Below are positions 39,347 through 48,666 of a stretch of DNA of 64,000 nucleotides, in pieces (position 1 is the first letter of the stretch; each line of letters starts with the position of its first letter). Both the position numbers and the translations under genes were made by a program. The stretch covers positions 1,598,001 through 1,662,000 of the forward strand of contig NZ_CP026095.1 in the NCBI RefSeq assembly GCF_004006295.1. Reading direction: 5' to 3'. This DNA is from Peribacillus asahii. Its GTDB lineage: Bacteria > Bacillota > Bacilli > Bacillales > DSM-1321. The notes below the pieces were generated by a model. The model was not told the DNA's origin, searched no databases, and saw only the letters and a list, made by a program, of their open reading frames with translations.

Positions 39347-41467
39347 ATGGGACAGGAAAAACATACGTATTCATTTGACTGGGCCGGTCGCAATTTAACG
39401 GTTGAAATCGGTCAGTTAGCTAAACAAGCAAACGGAGCTGTTTTAGTCCGTTATGGCGATACAGCAGTATTAAGTACAGTAACTGCTTCTAAAGAACCAA
39501 AAAATGTCGACTTTTTTCCGTTGACTGTAAACTATGAAGAGAAATTGTATGCTGTTGGGAAAATTCCCGGTGGCTTTATTAAACGTGAAGGACGTCCAAG
39601 TGAGAGAGCGATTTTAGCTAGCCGCCTTATTGACCGTCCAATCCGTCCGATGTTTCCAGATGGATTCCGTAATGATGTTCAATGTATTAGTATGGTTATG
39701 AGTGTAGAGCAAGATTGTTCTTCAGAAATGGCTGCGATGTTCGGTTCATCACTTGCACTTTCAGTATCAGACATTCCGTTTAACGGTCCTATTGCTGGTG
39801 TTGTTGTTGGCCGCATTGATGGACAATTCGTTGTGAATCCAACCGTTGCCCAAATGGAACAAAGCGATATCGATTTAACGGTAGCAGGTAATAAAGATGC
39901 CATTAACATGGTGGAAGCTGGTGCTAAAGAAGTACCAGAAGAAACAATGTTAGAAGCGATTATGTTTGGTCATGAGGAAATTAAGAAATTAATTGCCTTC
40001 CAAGAAAAAATTGCTGCTGAAATTGGTAAAGAAAAGATGGAAGTAACGCTGTATCAAGTGAATGAGGAGCTTGAAGCAGAAATAAAAACAATGTGCTTAG
40101 CGGATTTAAATAAAGCTGTTCAAGTACAAGAAAAGCATGCTCGTGAAGATGCAATTACTGAAGTGAAAAATCATGTTCTTGCGCAGTATGAAGAGCAAGA
40201 AGCAGATGAAGAGAAAGTGAAGCAAGTAAAAGAAATTTTAAATAAATTAGTAAAAGCAGAAGTACGTCGTTTAATTACAGAAGAAAAAGTGCGTCCTGAC
40301 GGCCGTAACCCAGATGAGATTCGACCACTTTCTTCAGAAGTTGGCTTATTAGCGCGTACACATGGATCCGGTCTCTTTACACGCGGACAAACTCAAGCGC
40401 TTTCTATTTGTACACTAGGTGCGCTTGGAGATGTGCAAATTTTAGATGGTCTTGGGACAGAAGAATCAAAACGTTTTATGCATCATTATAACTTCCCTCA
40501 TTTCAGCGTAGGGGAAACAGGACCAATTCGTGCTCCTGGTCGTCGTGAAATCGGTCACGGTGCACTTGGTGAACGAGCACTTGAGCCAATTATCCCAAGT
40601 GAAAAAGATTTCCCATACACAGTTCGTCTTGTATCAGAAGTACTTGAATCCAATGGTTCAACGTCACAAGCAAGTATTTGTGCAAGTACGTTAGCGATGA
40701 TGGATGCAGGTGTGCCAATTAAAGCACCGGTAGCTGGTATCGCTATGGGTCTTGTTAAATCTGGTGAGTACTATACGATTTTAACAGACATTCAAGGGAT
40801 GGAAGATCATCTAGGAGACATGGACTTTAAAGTAGCAGGAACAGCGAAGGGTGTTACCGCACTTCAAATGGATATTAAAATTGATGGTTTATCTCGTGAG
40901 ATTTTAGAAGAAGCCTTGCAACAAGCAAAACGAGGCCGCATGCATATTCTTGATTCAATGCTAGCAACACTGAGTGAACCGCGCGTTGAGCTTTCACGCT
41001 ATGCACCAAAAATCTTAACAATGTCTATTAATCCAGATAAAATTCGCGATGTCATTGGACCAAGCGGAAAACAAATCAATAAAATTATCGAAGAAACAGG
41101 CGTGAAGATTGATATTGAGCAAGATGGTACAGTATTCATTTCCTCTACAGAGCAAGAAATGAATTCAAAAGCGAAGAAAATTATTGAAGATATTGTTCGT
41201 GAAGTGGCTGTCGGTGAACAATACCTAGGAAAAGTAAAGCGTATTGAGAAATTTGGTGCGTTTGTTGAAATCTTTAATGGAAAAGATGGTTTAGTTCACA
41301 TTTCAGAGCTTGCTGAAGAACGAGTAGGCAAAGTAGAAGATGTGGTGAAAATTGGCGATGAAATTTTAGTGAAAGTTACTGAAATTGATAAGCAAGGCCG
41401 CGTAAATCTTTCTCGAAAAGCGGTTTTAAAAGAGCAAAAAGAAGCGGCGAATCCAGCTCAATCTTAA
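39347..41467 (+). CDS. pnp: Polyribonucleotide nucleotidyltransferase (PNPase)
   Basis: 706 aa: two RNase PH domains separated by an alpha-helical domain, then KH ([21 protein letters not shown]) and S1 ([21 protein letters not shown]) domains. The second core carries the active-site stretch around [13 protein letters not shown] and [10 protein letters not shown]. It degrades RNA 3'-5' by phosphorolysis and interacts with RNase Y and RNase J. ATG with GAGAGGGG upstream; rpsO-pnp order is conserved. Confidence 0.98.
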   Translation: MGQEKHTYSFDWAGRNLTVEIGQLAKQANGAVLVRYGDTAVLSTVTASKEPKNVDFFPLTVNYEEKLYAVGKIPGGFIKREGRPSERAILASRLIDRPIRPMFPDGFRNDVQCISMVMSVEQDCSSEMAAMFGSSLALSVSDIPFNGPIAGVVVGRIDGQFVVNPTVAQMEQSDIDLTVAGNKDAINMVEAGAKEVPEETMLEAIMFGHEEIKKLIAFQEKIAAEIGKEKMEVTLYQVNEELEAEIKTMCLADLNKAVQVQEKHAREDAITEVKNHVLAQYEEQEADEEKVKQVKEILNKLVKAEVRRLITEEKVRPDGRNPDEIRPLSSEVGLLARTHGSGLFTRGQTQALSICTLGALGDVQILDGLGTEESKRFMHHYNFPHFSVGETGPIRAPGRREIGHGALGERALEPIIPSEKDFPYTVRLVSEVLESNGSTSQASICASTLAMMDAGVPIKAPVAGIAMGLVKSGEYYTILTDIQGMEDHLGDMDFKVAGTAKGVTALQMDIKIDGLSREILEEALQQAKRGRMHILDSMLATLSEPRVELSRYAPKILTMSINPDKIRDVIGPSGKQINKIIEETGVKIDIEQDGTVFISSTEQEMNSKAKKIIEDIVREVAVGEQYLGKVKRIEKFGAFVEIFNGKDGLVHISELAEERVGKVEDVVKIGDEILVKVTEIDKQGRVNLSRKAVLKEQKEAANPAQS

Positions 41468-41476
41468 GCGAGAACG

Positions 41477-41515
41477 AAGGCATGTGGTTTCGGTTGGAAC
41501 GCACATGCCTTTTTT
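41477..41515 (+). terminator. Terminator after pnp
   Basis: AGGCATGTG (41478-41486) with CACATGCCT (41502-41510), then five T. Perfect 9-bp stem, 15-base loop. Confidence 0.92.
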
Positions 41516-41617
41516 CCGTCTATGGCTATATTAATCAACAATGACATTTAACAACACTCTATGTATAAAGGATGTTTACTTCAAGAGTAATTTCCCTGCT
41601 TTCTTAGCAGACGGATT

Positions 41618-41767
41618 AAGGTATCTACGCTTTTCGGTATTGTCTAGCTTAGATGCCTAGCTCGCTGTGAAAAAGATGATTGCCCTTGCATAGGCAAAGA
41701 GCGCCTTCCATGTCACTCCCTATTTTCTTCACGAGCTGACCAAGGCATCTAACGCTTTTCGGTATAC
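41618..41767 (+). repeat. Palindromic Bacillus-type intergenic repeat, one full copy and one partial right end
   Basis: The unit at about 41641-41767 begins TGTCTAGCTT and ends AACGCTTTTCGGTATACC. Its arms pair: TTAGATGCC (41649-41657) with GGCATCTAA (41744-41752), AGCTCG (41659-41664) with CGAGCT (41732-41737), TGAA with TTCA, making a long imperfect hairpin with an inner TTGCC/GGCAA stem. Directly upstream, 41618-41640 repeats the right end (AAGGTATCTACGCTTTTC against AAGGCATCTAACGCTTTTC at 41742). The TGTCTAGCT...CGCTTTTC ends resemble a dispersed repeat I recall from many Bacillus genomes. Confidence 0.65.
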
Positions 41768-41780
41768 CTTGTCTTCTTTT

Positions 41781-41800
41781 TTCATACATTTTTGTATGAA
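41781..41800 (+). other. Hairpin abutting the ylxY SD
   Basis: TTCATACA (41781-41788) and TGTATGAA (41793-41800) form a perfect 8-bp stem with a TTTT loop. The arm runs straight into the SD GAAGGGGG, so it could modulate ylxY translation. Weak AT-rich stem. Confidence 0.4.
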
Positions 41801-41812
41801 GGGGGCAAAAAA

Positions 41813-42778
41813 ATGAATAATAAGTGGAAGCAGATAGTTGCGATAAGTGCCATTGCAGGTATATCATGGTTATTAGTGCAAAATCCATATACAAATGATT
41901 ATTTTACTCGATTAACAGATAAGTCGATTGCAACGAGTATGCAGGAAGATGAGCTTTTGTTTGCGATTAAATCGTCGGTTAAAAAGTACGAGATTGAGCC
42001 ACAAGATGCACGAATCGATTCGGTTTGGAAAGCTGTACCAGGATATAATGGGGTGAAAATTGATGTACAAGCATCCTATGAAGCCATGAAGAAAAAGGGA
42101 AGCTTTGATGAACGTAAACTTGTTTATAGACAAGTAGCCCCAAAGAAGCATTTACATGAACTTAAGCCATCACCGCTTTATAGAGCTCATCCAGATAAAC
42201 CGGTTGTTTCATTCTTAATTAATGTGGCTTGGGGAAATGAATATTTACAGGATATGCTTTCTGTTTTAAAAGAGCATCATGTCAAGGCTACTTTCTTTCT
42301 AGAAGGAAGATGGACAAAAAACAATCCTGAACTCGCGAAGATGATCAAAGAGGGTGGACATGAAATAGGAAATCATTCGTATACACATCCCAATATGCAA
42401 ACTCTGTCTACTCAAGCAACGCGTGAAGAGATTCGAAAAACGAGTGAAGTGATTGAAGCTGTGACAGGAGTGCGAAGTACATGGTTTGCGCCACCAAGTG
42501 GAAGCTTTCGCGATGAAACGGTTAGCCTCGCGGCAGATTTAGGCATGGGAACAGTTATGTGGAGCGTCGATACGATTGATTGGCAGAAGCCTAGCCCGGA
42601 AGTCCTGCAGCAAAGGGTGTTATCCAAGGTTCATCCTGGTGCCTTTATTTTAATGCATCCAACAGAGTCAACAGCGAAATCATTGGAAACATTAATTGTG
42701 AATATTCAAAAGAAAGATTTACATGTTGTGACTGTTTCAGAAGCGGTCGATGAAAAACGAATCCTTCCTTATAAGTGA
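41813..42778 (+). CDS. ylxY: YlxY, NodB-like polysaccharide deacetylase homologue with altered active site
   Basis: 321 aa from ATG 41813 (GGGGGC SD). N-terminal signal anchor (about residues 8-22), then a NodB-fold domain (about residue 130 on). Metal-binding H188 and H192 (HSYTH) are kept, but the usual TFDDG or FDIS motif 1 reads LINVAWG with N137 where the catalytic Asp would stand. Members normally deacetylate peptidoglycan or chitin; activity here is doubtful. Position between pnp and mlpA is conserved in Bacillus. Confidence 0.88.
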   Translation: MNNKWKQIVAISAIAGISWLLVQNPYTNDYFTRLTDKSIATSMQEDELLFAIKSSVKKYEIEPQDARIDSVWKAVPGYNGVKIDVQASYEAMKKKGSFDERKLVYRQVAPKKHLHELKPSPLYRAHPDKPVVSFLINVAWGNEYLQDMLSVLKEHHVKATFFLEGRWTKNNPELAKMIKEGGHEIGNHSYTHPNMQTLSTQATREEIRKTSEVIEAVTGVRSTWFAPPSGSFRDETVSLAADLGMGTVMWSVDTIDWQKPSPEVLQQRVLSKVHPGAFILMHPTESTAKSLETLIVNIQKKDLHVVTVSEAVDEKRILPYK

Positions 42779-42813
42779 TTCGTATGGGCAGCATAGATTA
42801 GGAGGAATGTTTG

Positions 42814-44040
42814 TTGATAAAGAAATATACTTGTCAAAATGGTGTAAGAATTATTGTAGAGCAAATACCAACAGTTCGTTCAGCGGCCATTGGTGTTTGG
42901 GTGAAAACAGGATCCCGTAATGAAACAAAGGAACTGAATGGAATTTCGCATTTTCTTGAGCATATGTTTTTTAAAGGAACTACGACGAGAAGTGCACGTG
43001 AAATTGCCGAATCATTTGACAGCATCGGCGGGCAAGTGAATGCATTTACGTCAAAAGAATATACATGCTACTATGCTAAGGTACTTGATAATCATGCAAG
43101 CCATGCTCTTGAAGTACTTTCTGACATGTTCTTTAACTCTACATTTGATTCTGAAGAGTTAGAGAAAGAGAAAAATGTTGTGTACGAAGAAATTAAAATG
43201 TATGAAGATGCACCAGATGATATTGTACATGATCTATTAAGTCAAGCGGTATATGAAAAGCATTCATTAGGCTTTCCAATTCTAGGTACGGAAGAAACGC
43301 TTTCTACTTTTACAAGTGAAACGCTTAAACAATATGTGCATGATATGTATACACCAAATAAAGTTGTAATTTCTATTGCGGGGAATGTAGATGAAACGTT
43401 TATTAAGGAAGTAGAGAGCTATTTTGGTTCTTTTGAACGAGGACAAGAGCATTCAGCAATCGTGAAGCCGCATTTTCATCAAAACCAATTGATTCGTAAA
43501 AAAGAAACAGAACAAGCGCATTTATGTCTCGGGTTTAACGGGTTGAAAATTGGTGATGAAGATATGTATAACCTGACTATTTTAAATAATATTCTGGGCG
43601 GTAGCATGAGCAGCCGTTTATTCCAAGACGTACGTGAAGAGCGCGGTTTAGCTTATTCTGTTTACTCTTATCACTCTAGCTATCAAGATAGCGGAATTGT
43701 GACGATTTATGGCGGTACGGGAGCGAATCAGTTAGATAGTTTGTATGAAACGATTCAACAAACGCTCGCTACATTAAAACGCGATGGAATTACAGATAAA
43801 GAATTAAACAATAGTAAAGAACAGTTAAAGGGAAGCTTAATGTTAAGTTTAGAGAGCACGAACAGTCGAATGAGCCGCAATGGTAAAAATGAATTGATGT
43901 TAGGAAAACATCGTTCGTTAGATGATATTATTGTTAAAATTGATGAAGTAACAAAAGAACGTGTCTTTGAATTAGCTAACAGTATTTTTACAGAGCATTC
44001 GCTATCTTTAGTAAGTCCATTAGAAAATTGGAAAAATTAA
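42814..44040 (+). CDS. mlpA: M16 zinc metalloprotease MlpA (YmxG)
   Basis: 408 aa. The second of two adjacent TTG codons (42814) is chosen as start: it gives MIKKYTCQNGVRI as in B. subtilis, and AGGAGG (42800-42805) is then eight bases away. Inverted zinc motif H46-F-L-E49-H50; downstream Glu in EEIKMYEDAP; M16 C-terminal half with the RGLAYSVYSY substrate-binding motif. Processing-peptidase-like; the B. subtilis protein was linked to degradative-enzyme regulation. Confidence 0.94.
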   Translation: MIKKYTCQNGVRIIVEQIPTVRSAAIGVWVKTGSRNETKELNGISHFLEHMFFKGTTTRSAREIAESFDSIGGQVNAFTSKEYTCYYAKVLDNHASHALEVLSDMFFNSTFDSEELEKEKNVVYEEIKMYEDAPDDIVHDLLSQAVYEKHSLGFPILGTEETLSTFTSETLKQYVHDMYTPNKVVISIAGNVDETFIKEVESYFGSFERGQEHSAIVKPHFHQNQLIRKKETEQAHLCLGFNGLKIGDEDMYNLTILNNILGGSMSSRLFQDVREERGLAYSVYSYHSSYQDSGIVTIYGGTGANQLDSLYETIQQTLATLKRDGITDKELNNSKEQLKGSLMLSLESTNSRMSRNGKNELMLGKHRSLDDIIVKIDEVTKERVFELANSIFTEHSLSLVSPLENWKN

Positions 44041-44047
44041 TCTTACT

Positions 44048-44079
44048 CTGCCTTTCTTCCATAGAAAGGCAGTTTTTTT
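44048..44079 (+). terminator. Terminator after mlpA
   Basis: CTGCCTTTCT (44048-44057) with AGAAAGGCAG (44063-44072), then seven T. Confidence 0.93.
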
Positions 44080-44182
44080 AGGAAGACTATGTTATTTAAC
44101 AGGACTGTAGGAAAGAAAAGCGCTTCTAATGATTGGATAAGCAGGATATATATGAATATACGCGTCAAAAAGGGGGAGTAGC

Positions 44183-44431
44183 ATGAGGTTAAGTGAGTTA
44201 GGGGGAAAAGAAATTGTTGATGTGAATCGGGCTGAACGATTAGGCGTTCTTGGACAAACGGATTTAGAATTTGATGAAAGTGGACAAATAACGGCTTTGA
44301 TTATCCCTTCCGTTAAATGGTTTGGGCTGATGAAAAGCGGACAGGAGATTCGCGTTCCATGGTCTGATATTAAAAAGGTTGGAGCGGATATGGTTATTAT
44401 TGATTTTCAAGAAAATATGCCTGAGCATTAG
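44183..44431 (+). CDS. ymxH: YlmC/YmxH family PRC-barrel protein
   Basis: 82 aa PRC-barrel-like protein: MRLSELGGKEIVDVNRAERLG, GLMKSGQEIRVPWSDIKKVGADMVIID. The family appears in spore formers next to mlpA and includes sporulation-associated paralogues, but no biochemical role is established. AAGGGGGAG precedes the ATG. Flanked by terminators, so probably monocistronic. Confidence 0.88.
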   Translation: MRLSELGGKEIVDVNRAERLGVLGQTDLEFDESGQITALIIPSVKWFGLMKSGQEIRVPWSDIKKVGADMVIIDFQENMPEH

Positions 44432-44439
44432 TTATGATG

Positions 44440-44467
44440 AAAAACCGCGTAAAATCGCGGTTTTTTT
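44440..44467 (+). terminator. Terminator after ymxH
   Basis: AAAAACCGCG (44440-44449) with CGCGGTTTTT (44456-44465), loop TAAAAT, T run to 44467. Confidence 0.93.
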
Positions 44468-44509
44468 GCTGTGTAGGAAAGAGCCTATTTTACTTTTCGA
44501 AAATCATTC

Positions 44510-44537
44510 ACCGTTTTAGGCAGAGGTACATAAGATG
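44510..44537 (+). promoter_or_regulatory. Candidate sigma-K promoter of dpaA-dpaB
   Basis: AC (44510-44511), 17-base spacer, CATAAGATG (44529-44537), against the sigma-K pattern AC-N16/17-CATANNNTA with one mismatch at the last base. The spoVF genes of B. subtilis are sigma-K dependent in the mother cell. Confidence 0.5.
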
Positions 44538-44623
44538 GGAGAGTATTAAACGTATTTTGATAAATAACTCAGCCGGGTAGCTCGCTAGTTGGCAAGTTTT
44601 GAACAAAAGAAGGTGACGGTTGA

Positions 44624-45523
44624 ATGCTCACAGGTATGCAGATTGCTGTGATTGGTGGGGATGCGCGTCAGCTTGAAGTTGTACGAAAACTGACAGAGCT
44701 TGATGCAAAGTTATTATTGGTAGGATTTGAACAGCTAGATCACGCATTCACAGGTGCAGTAAAAGAAAAAATGGAAGATGTAAATTTTGGAGAAATAGAT
44801 TCGGTCATTCTACCAGTACGTGGAACAGATGGAGACGGAAAAGTAGAGACGATTTTCTCTAACGAAGACGTGGTTTTAACGGAAGCAATCATAAAAAGGA
44901 CCCCCCCGCATTGCACATTTTATACAGGGATTAGTAACGCTTATTTAGATAGAATTTTGCAGGCAGCCAATCGTAAGCAAGTATCTTTATTTGAAAGAGA
45001 TGATGTAGCAATCTATAATTCCATTCCCACAGTTGAAGGTACGATTATGATGGCGATTCAACATACGGATTTTACGATTCATGGGTCTTCCGTTGCAGTA
45101 CTTGGTCTTGGGCGTGTTGGTATGAGCGTAGCGAGAGCCTTTCAGGCACTTGGGGCTAAAGTGATGGTTGGTGCGAGAAAAAGTGAGGATCTTGCGAGAA
45201 TTACAGAAATGGCATTAAAGCCGTTTCAATTAAGCAAGCTTGCTGAGGAAATAAAAACAGCGGATATCGTCATTAATACGATCCCATTCCCTATTCTTAC
45301 AGCTAACGTCCTTGCGAATATGCCCGTGCATACGTTAATTATTGATCTTGCCTCTAAGCCAGGAGGAACTGATTTTCGTTTTGCTGAAAAACGAGGTATA
45401 AAAGCATTGCTCGCTCCTAGCTTACCAGGTATTGTTGCACCGAAAACGGCAGGACAAATATTGGCAAATGCACTTGGTCAATTAATTCAAGAAGATTTGA
45501 AAGAACGAAAGGGGAAGAAATAG
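44624..45523 (+). CDS. dpaA: Dipicolinate synthase subunit A (SpoVFA)
   Basis: 299 aa. N-terminal domain MLTGMQIAVIGGDARQLEVVRKL and Rossmann motif VAVLGLGRVGMSVARAFQALG (two parts, about residue 155); C-terminal LLAPSLPGIVAPKTAGQILAN closely follows B. subtilis SpoVFA. With SpoVFB it oxidises dihydrodipicolinate to dipicolinic acid for the spore core. GAAGGTGA lies before the ATG. A seven-C run at 44902-44908 is in frame. Confidence 0.96.
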   Translation: MLTGMQIAVIGGDARQLEVVRKLTELDAKLLLVGFEQLDHAFTGAVKEKMEDVNFGEIDSVILPVRGTDGDGKVETIFSNEDVVLTEAIIKRTPPHCTFYTGISNAYLDRILQAANRKQVSLFERDDVAIYNSIPTVEGTIMMAIQHTDFTIHGSSVAVLGLGRVGMSVARAFQALGAKVMVGARKSEDLARITEMALKPFQLSKLAEEIKTADIVINTIPFPILTANVLANMPVHTLIIDLASKPGGTDFRFAEKRGIKALLAPSLPGIVAPKTAGQILANALGQLIQEDLKERKGKK

Positions 45524-46123
45524 ATGAGTCTCCAAGGAAAGAGAATCGGTTTTGGTTTAACTGGTTCGCATTGTACCTATGATAGTGTATTTCCGGAAAT
45601 TGAAAAATTAGTCAATGAGGGAGTGGAAGTGATTCCGATTGTTACATCGACTGTGAAACAGACGGAAACTCGCTTCGGCCGTGGAGAAGATTGGGTGGAA
45701 AGAATAGAAAAATTGACGGGACATCATGTTGTTGATACAATCGTCAAAGCGGAGCCGCTAGGACCAAAATTGCCACTCGATTGTATGGTGATTGCTCCGC
45801 TTACCGGGAATTCGATGAGTAAGCTTGCTAATGCTTTAACCGATTCACCGGTATTAATGGCAGCGAAAGCAACAATGCGCAATCATCGTCCAGTTGTCGT
45901 TGGAATTTCAACGAACGATGCGTTAGGATTAAATGGGGTTAATTTAATGAGATTGATGGCGGCGAAAGATTTGTATTTTGTTCCATATGGTCAAGATGAT
46001 CCATACAAGAAGCCTAATTCGATGGTCGCTCGAATGAGTATGATTCGAGATACAATTATTGCTGCCCTAAAGGGTGAGCAACTGCAGCCTGTGATTGTCG
46101 AAAGATTTAAAGACTTAACGTAA
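45524..46123 (+). CDS. dpaB: Dipicolinate synthase subunit B (SpoVFB)
   Basis: 199 aa flavoprotein-like (UbiX/Dfp fold) protein starting MSLQGKRIGFGLTGSHCTYD. It pairs with DpaA; the two genes abut (stop of dpaA immediately followed by this ATG), with AAAGGGGAAG as SD. It has LGPKLPLDCMVIAPLTGNSMSKLANA, with the typical PLTGNS phosphate-binding loop. Confidence 0.95.
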   Translation: MSLQGKRIGFGLTGSHCTYDSVFPEIEKLVNEGVEVIPIVTSTVKQTETRFGRGEDWVERIEKLTGHHVVDTIVKAEPLGPKLPLDCMVIAPLTGNSMSKLANALTDSPVLMAAKATMRNHRPVVVGISTNDALGLNGVNLMRLMAAKDLYFVPYGQDDPYKKPNSMVARMSMIRDTIIAALKGEQLQPVIVERFKDLT

Positions 46124-46161
46124 AAAAAATCACCCCTCTTGACAGAATATTTTGTAAAAGT

Positions 46162-46192
46162 TTGTTTCTTTGGAATGTTCATATGTTAAAAT
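46162..46192 (+). promoter_or_regulatory. Candidate vegetative promoter of asd
   Basis: TTGTTT (46162-46167) and TAAAAT (46187-46192), 19-base spacing, or TTAAAA one base earlier with 18. It is 75 bases before asd. A separate promoter is expected because asd is needed during growth while dpaAB is sporulation-specific. Confidence 0.35.
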
Positions 46193-46267
46193 AGATGATA
46201 TTCTAAAATAGAAGTAATTAAAAAACTAACAATCATTTTTAATGGATTTGAAAAGGGGTATTAATAA

Positions 46268-47323
46268 ATGACTGAGACACAAGGATTGCATATTGCAGTT
46301 GTAGGAGCGACTGGAGCTGTAGGTCAGCAAATGATTTCAACATTAGAAAAAAGAAACTTGCCGATTAAGAAGATTATTTTCTTATCATCAGCTCGTTCTG
46401 CTGGTGCAAAACTATCATTTAAAGGCGAGGAAGTCATCGTTCAAGAAGCAAAACCAGAAAGTTTTGAAGGTATCGATATCGCTTTATTTAGCGCGGGCGG
46501 TAGCGTGTCTAAGGAACTTGCTCCAGAAGCTGTTAAACGCGGTGCAATTGTCGTTGACAACACGAGTGCTTTTCGAATGGATGAGAATGTGCCACTAGTC
46601 GTACCTGAAGTTAATGAAGAAGACTTAAAGAAACACAATGGGATTATTGCGAATCCGAACTGTTCGACAATTCAAATGGTCGTAGCACTTGAGCCAATTC
46701 GTCAAGCATATGGCTTATCTAAAGTTCTTGTATCGACATATCAAGCAGTGTCTGGTGCAGGTGCAGCTGCGATTGCGGAAATGAAAGATCAAGCTCGCGA
46801 TTTGTTAGATAATAAAGAAATCGAACCGAAAATTTTACCGGTTGGTGGAGATAAAAAGCATTATCAAATTGCTTTCAACGTTATTCCACAAATTGATAAA
46901 TTCCAAGATAATGGTTTTACATTTGAAGAAATGAAAATGATCAATGAAACGAAGAAAATTATGCATATGCCAGAGTTAGCTGTAGCGGCTACATGCGTAC
47001 GTCTTCCAGTTGAAACAGGTCATTCTGAATCTGTTTATATTGAAGTAGATCAAGCCGGTGTAACAGTTGATCAAATTAAGGATTCATTGAGCTCAGCACC
47101 AGGTGTTGTATTAGAAGATAACCCAAGTGAACAAATTTACCCAATGCCAGCAGCTGCTGTAGGTAAAAATGACGTCTTTGTTGGTCGTATCCGCAAAGAT
47201 TTGGATGAAGATAAGGGCTTCCATTTATGGGTTGTTTCCGATAACCTATTAAAGGGTGCCGCTTGGAACTCTGTTCAAATTGCTGAAAGTCTTTTAAAAT
47301 TAGGTCTAGTAACAGTTAAATAA
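46268..47323 (+). CDS. asd: Aspartate-semialdehyde dehydrogenase
   Basis: 351 aa. NADP motif [12 protein letters not shown] near the N-terminus, catalytic C132 in NPNCSTIQM, and the dimerisation domain with [16 protein letters not shown] (split here). Reduces aspartyl phosphate on the route to lysine, diaminopimelate, methionine, threonine and dipicolinate. AAAGGGG precedes the ATG. Confidence 0.97.
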   Translation: MTETQGLHIAVVGATGAVGQQMISTLEKRNLPIKKIIFLSSARSAGAKLSFKGEEVIVQEAKPESFEGIDIALFSAGGSVSKELAPEAVKRGAIVVDNTSAFRMDENVPLVVPEVNEEDLKKHNGIIANPNCSTIQMVVALEPIRQAYGLSKVLVSTYQAVSGAGAAAIAEMKDQARDLLDNKEIEPKILPVGGDKKHYQIAFNVIPQIDKFQDNGFTFEEMKMINETKKIMHMPELAVAATCVRLPVETGHSESVYIEVDQAGVTVDQIKDSLSSAPGVVLEDNPSEQIYPMPAAAVGKNDVFVGRIRKDLDEDKGFHLWVVSDNLLKGAAWNSVQIAESLLKLGLVTVK

Positions 47324-47352
47324 TAGGTACTCGATGTTATAAGAGTTTTAGT

Positions 47353-47375
47353 CAGCTTTCCGATTAGGAAAGCTG
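47353..47375 (+). other. Hairpin between asd and dapG
   Basis: CAGCTTTCC (47353-47361) and GGAAAGCTG (47367-47375), perfect 9-bp stem, five-base loop. It is followed by GCTTATATTT rather than a T run, so at best a weak terminator or processing/stability element within the asd-dapG transcript. Confidence 0.55.
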
Positions 47376-47398
47376 GCTTATATTTGAGGTGTGTAGAT

Positions 47399-48631
47399 AT
47401 GAAAATCATCGTACAGAAATTCGGTGGAACTTCTGTTCGGAACGAAGAAAGTCGATTACAAGCGAAGCGTCATATTGAGCAATCGCTGCAAGCAGGCTAC
47501 AAAGTGGTTGTTGTAGTATCTGCAATGGGAAGAAAAGGCGAACCGTATGCTACGGATACTTTGTTATCACTTGTCAATGGTATAAATAGTTCTCTGTCAA
47601 AGAGAGAGCAAGATTTACTTATGTCAGTAGGGGAAACGATTTCATCTGTCGTTTTTACCAATATGCTATTAGAAAGTGGAATTAAAGCAATTGCTTATAC
47701 GGGGGCTCAGGCAGGCTTTATAACAAATAATGACCACTCTAATGCGAAGATTATAGAGATGAAATGTGAGAGGCTGTTGAAAGAGCTAGAGTTTAATGAT
47801 GTTGTCGTTGTTGCTGGTTTTCAAGGTGCAGCTAAAAATGGAGATATAACAACAATTGGGCGTGGTGGAAGTGATACGTCAGCAGCAGCGCTTGGTGCGG
47901 CCTTACAAGCCGATTTCATTGATATTTTTACTGATGTTGAAGGGATTATGACAGCAGATCCTCGTATTGCAGAAAGTGCCCGTCCGTTATCGGTCGTATC
48001 GTATACAGAAGTATGCAATATGGCGTATCAAGGTGCTAAAGTTATTCATCCACGTGCAGTGGAAATTGCTATGCAGGCCAAGGTACCAATCCGTATTCGT
48101 TCCACATATAGCGAGGGACTTGGAACGCTTGTGACAAGTGTAAACAAAGGAAACGAGGGAAGCGATATTCGCGAGAGACTTGTTACAGGAATTGCTCATG
48201 TTGCGAAGATTAGCCAAATTAAAGTTCAAGCCAAAAAGGATCAATACAATCTGCAGGCCGAAGTTTTTAAGGCAATGGCAAATGCGTCAATTTCTGTTGA
48301 TTTTATTAACATCTCACCAAACGGTGTCGTTTATACAATTACAGAAGATACAACAAATCATGCTGTTTCTATTTTAAAAGAATTAGGGTATGAGCCAATT
48401 GTGGAAAGAAATTGTGCTAAAGTATCAGTTGTTGGTGCTGGGATTAATGGTGTACCGGGAGTCGCTGCGAAAATTGTTACAGCCTTATCTAGTAAAGAGA
48501 TTGGAATTCTTCAATCAGCAGATAGCCACACAACAATCTGGGTATTGGTTAAAGAAGAGGATTTAGTTGAAGCGGTTAACGCTCTCCATGATGCATTTCA
48601 ATTGCATCTAGATGGAATTGAATCAATATAA
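47399..48631 (+). CDS. dapG: Aspartokinase I (diaminopimelate-sensitive type)
   Basis: 410 aa from ATG 47399 (GAGGTG at 47386-47391). Catalytic kinase domain with KFGGTSV near the N-terminus and the GRGGSDTSAAALGAAL loop; two C-terminal ACT domains (KISQIKVQAK and CAKVSVVGAGINGVPGVAAK). Position between asd and dapA matches DapG of B. subtilis, which is feedback-inhibited by meso-diaminopimelate. Confidence 0.95.
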   Translation: MKIIVQKFGGTSVRNEESRLQAKRHIEQSLQAGYKVVVVVSAMGRKGEPYATDTLLSLVNGINSSLSKREQDLLMSVGETISSVVFTNMLLESGIKAIAYTGAQAGFITNNDHSNAKIIEMKCERLLKELEFNDVVVVAGFQGAAKNGDITTIGRGGSDTSAAALGAALQADFIDIFTDVEGIMTADPRIAESARPLSVVSYTEVCNMAYQGAKVIHPRAVEIAMQAKVPIRIRSTYSEGLGTLVTSVNKGNEGSDIRERLVTGIAHVAKISQIKVQAKKDQYNLQAEVFKAMANASISVDFINISPNGVVYTITEDTTNHAVSILKELGYEPIVERNCAKVSVVGAGINGVPGVAAKIVTALSSKEIGILQSADSHTTIWVLVKEEDLVEAVNALHDAFQLHLDGIESI

Positions 48632-48666
48632 GATAAAAGTGTGGATAAACGGAGAGGTGTTAGTAG

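Noticed and set aside
44902..44908. C7 run in dpaA as a second frameshift site
   Set aside because: The reading frame continues unbroken through it to a normal C-terminus.
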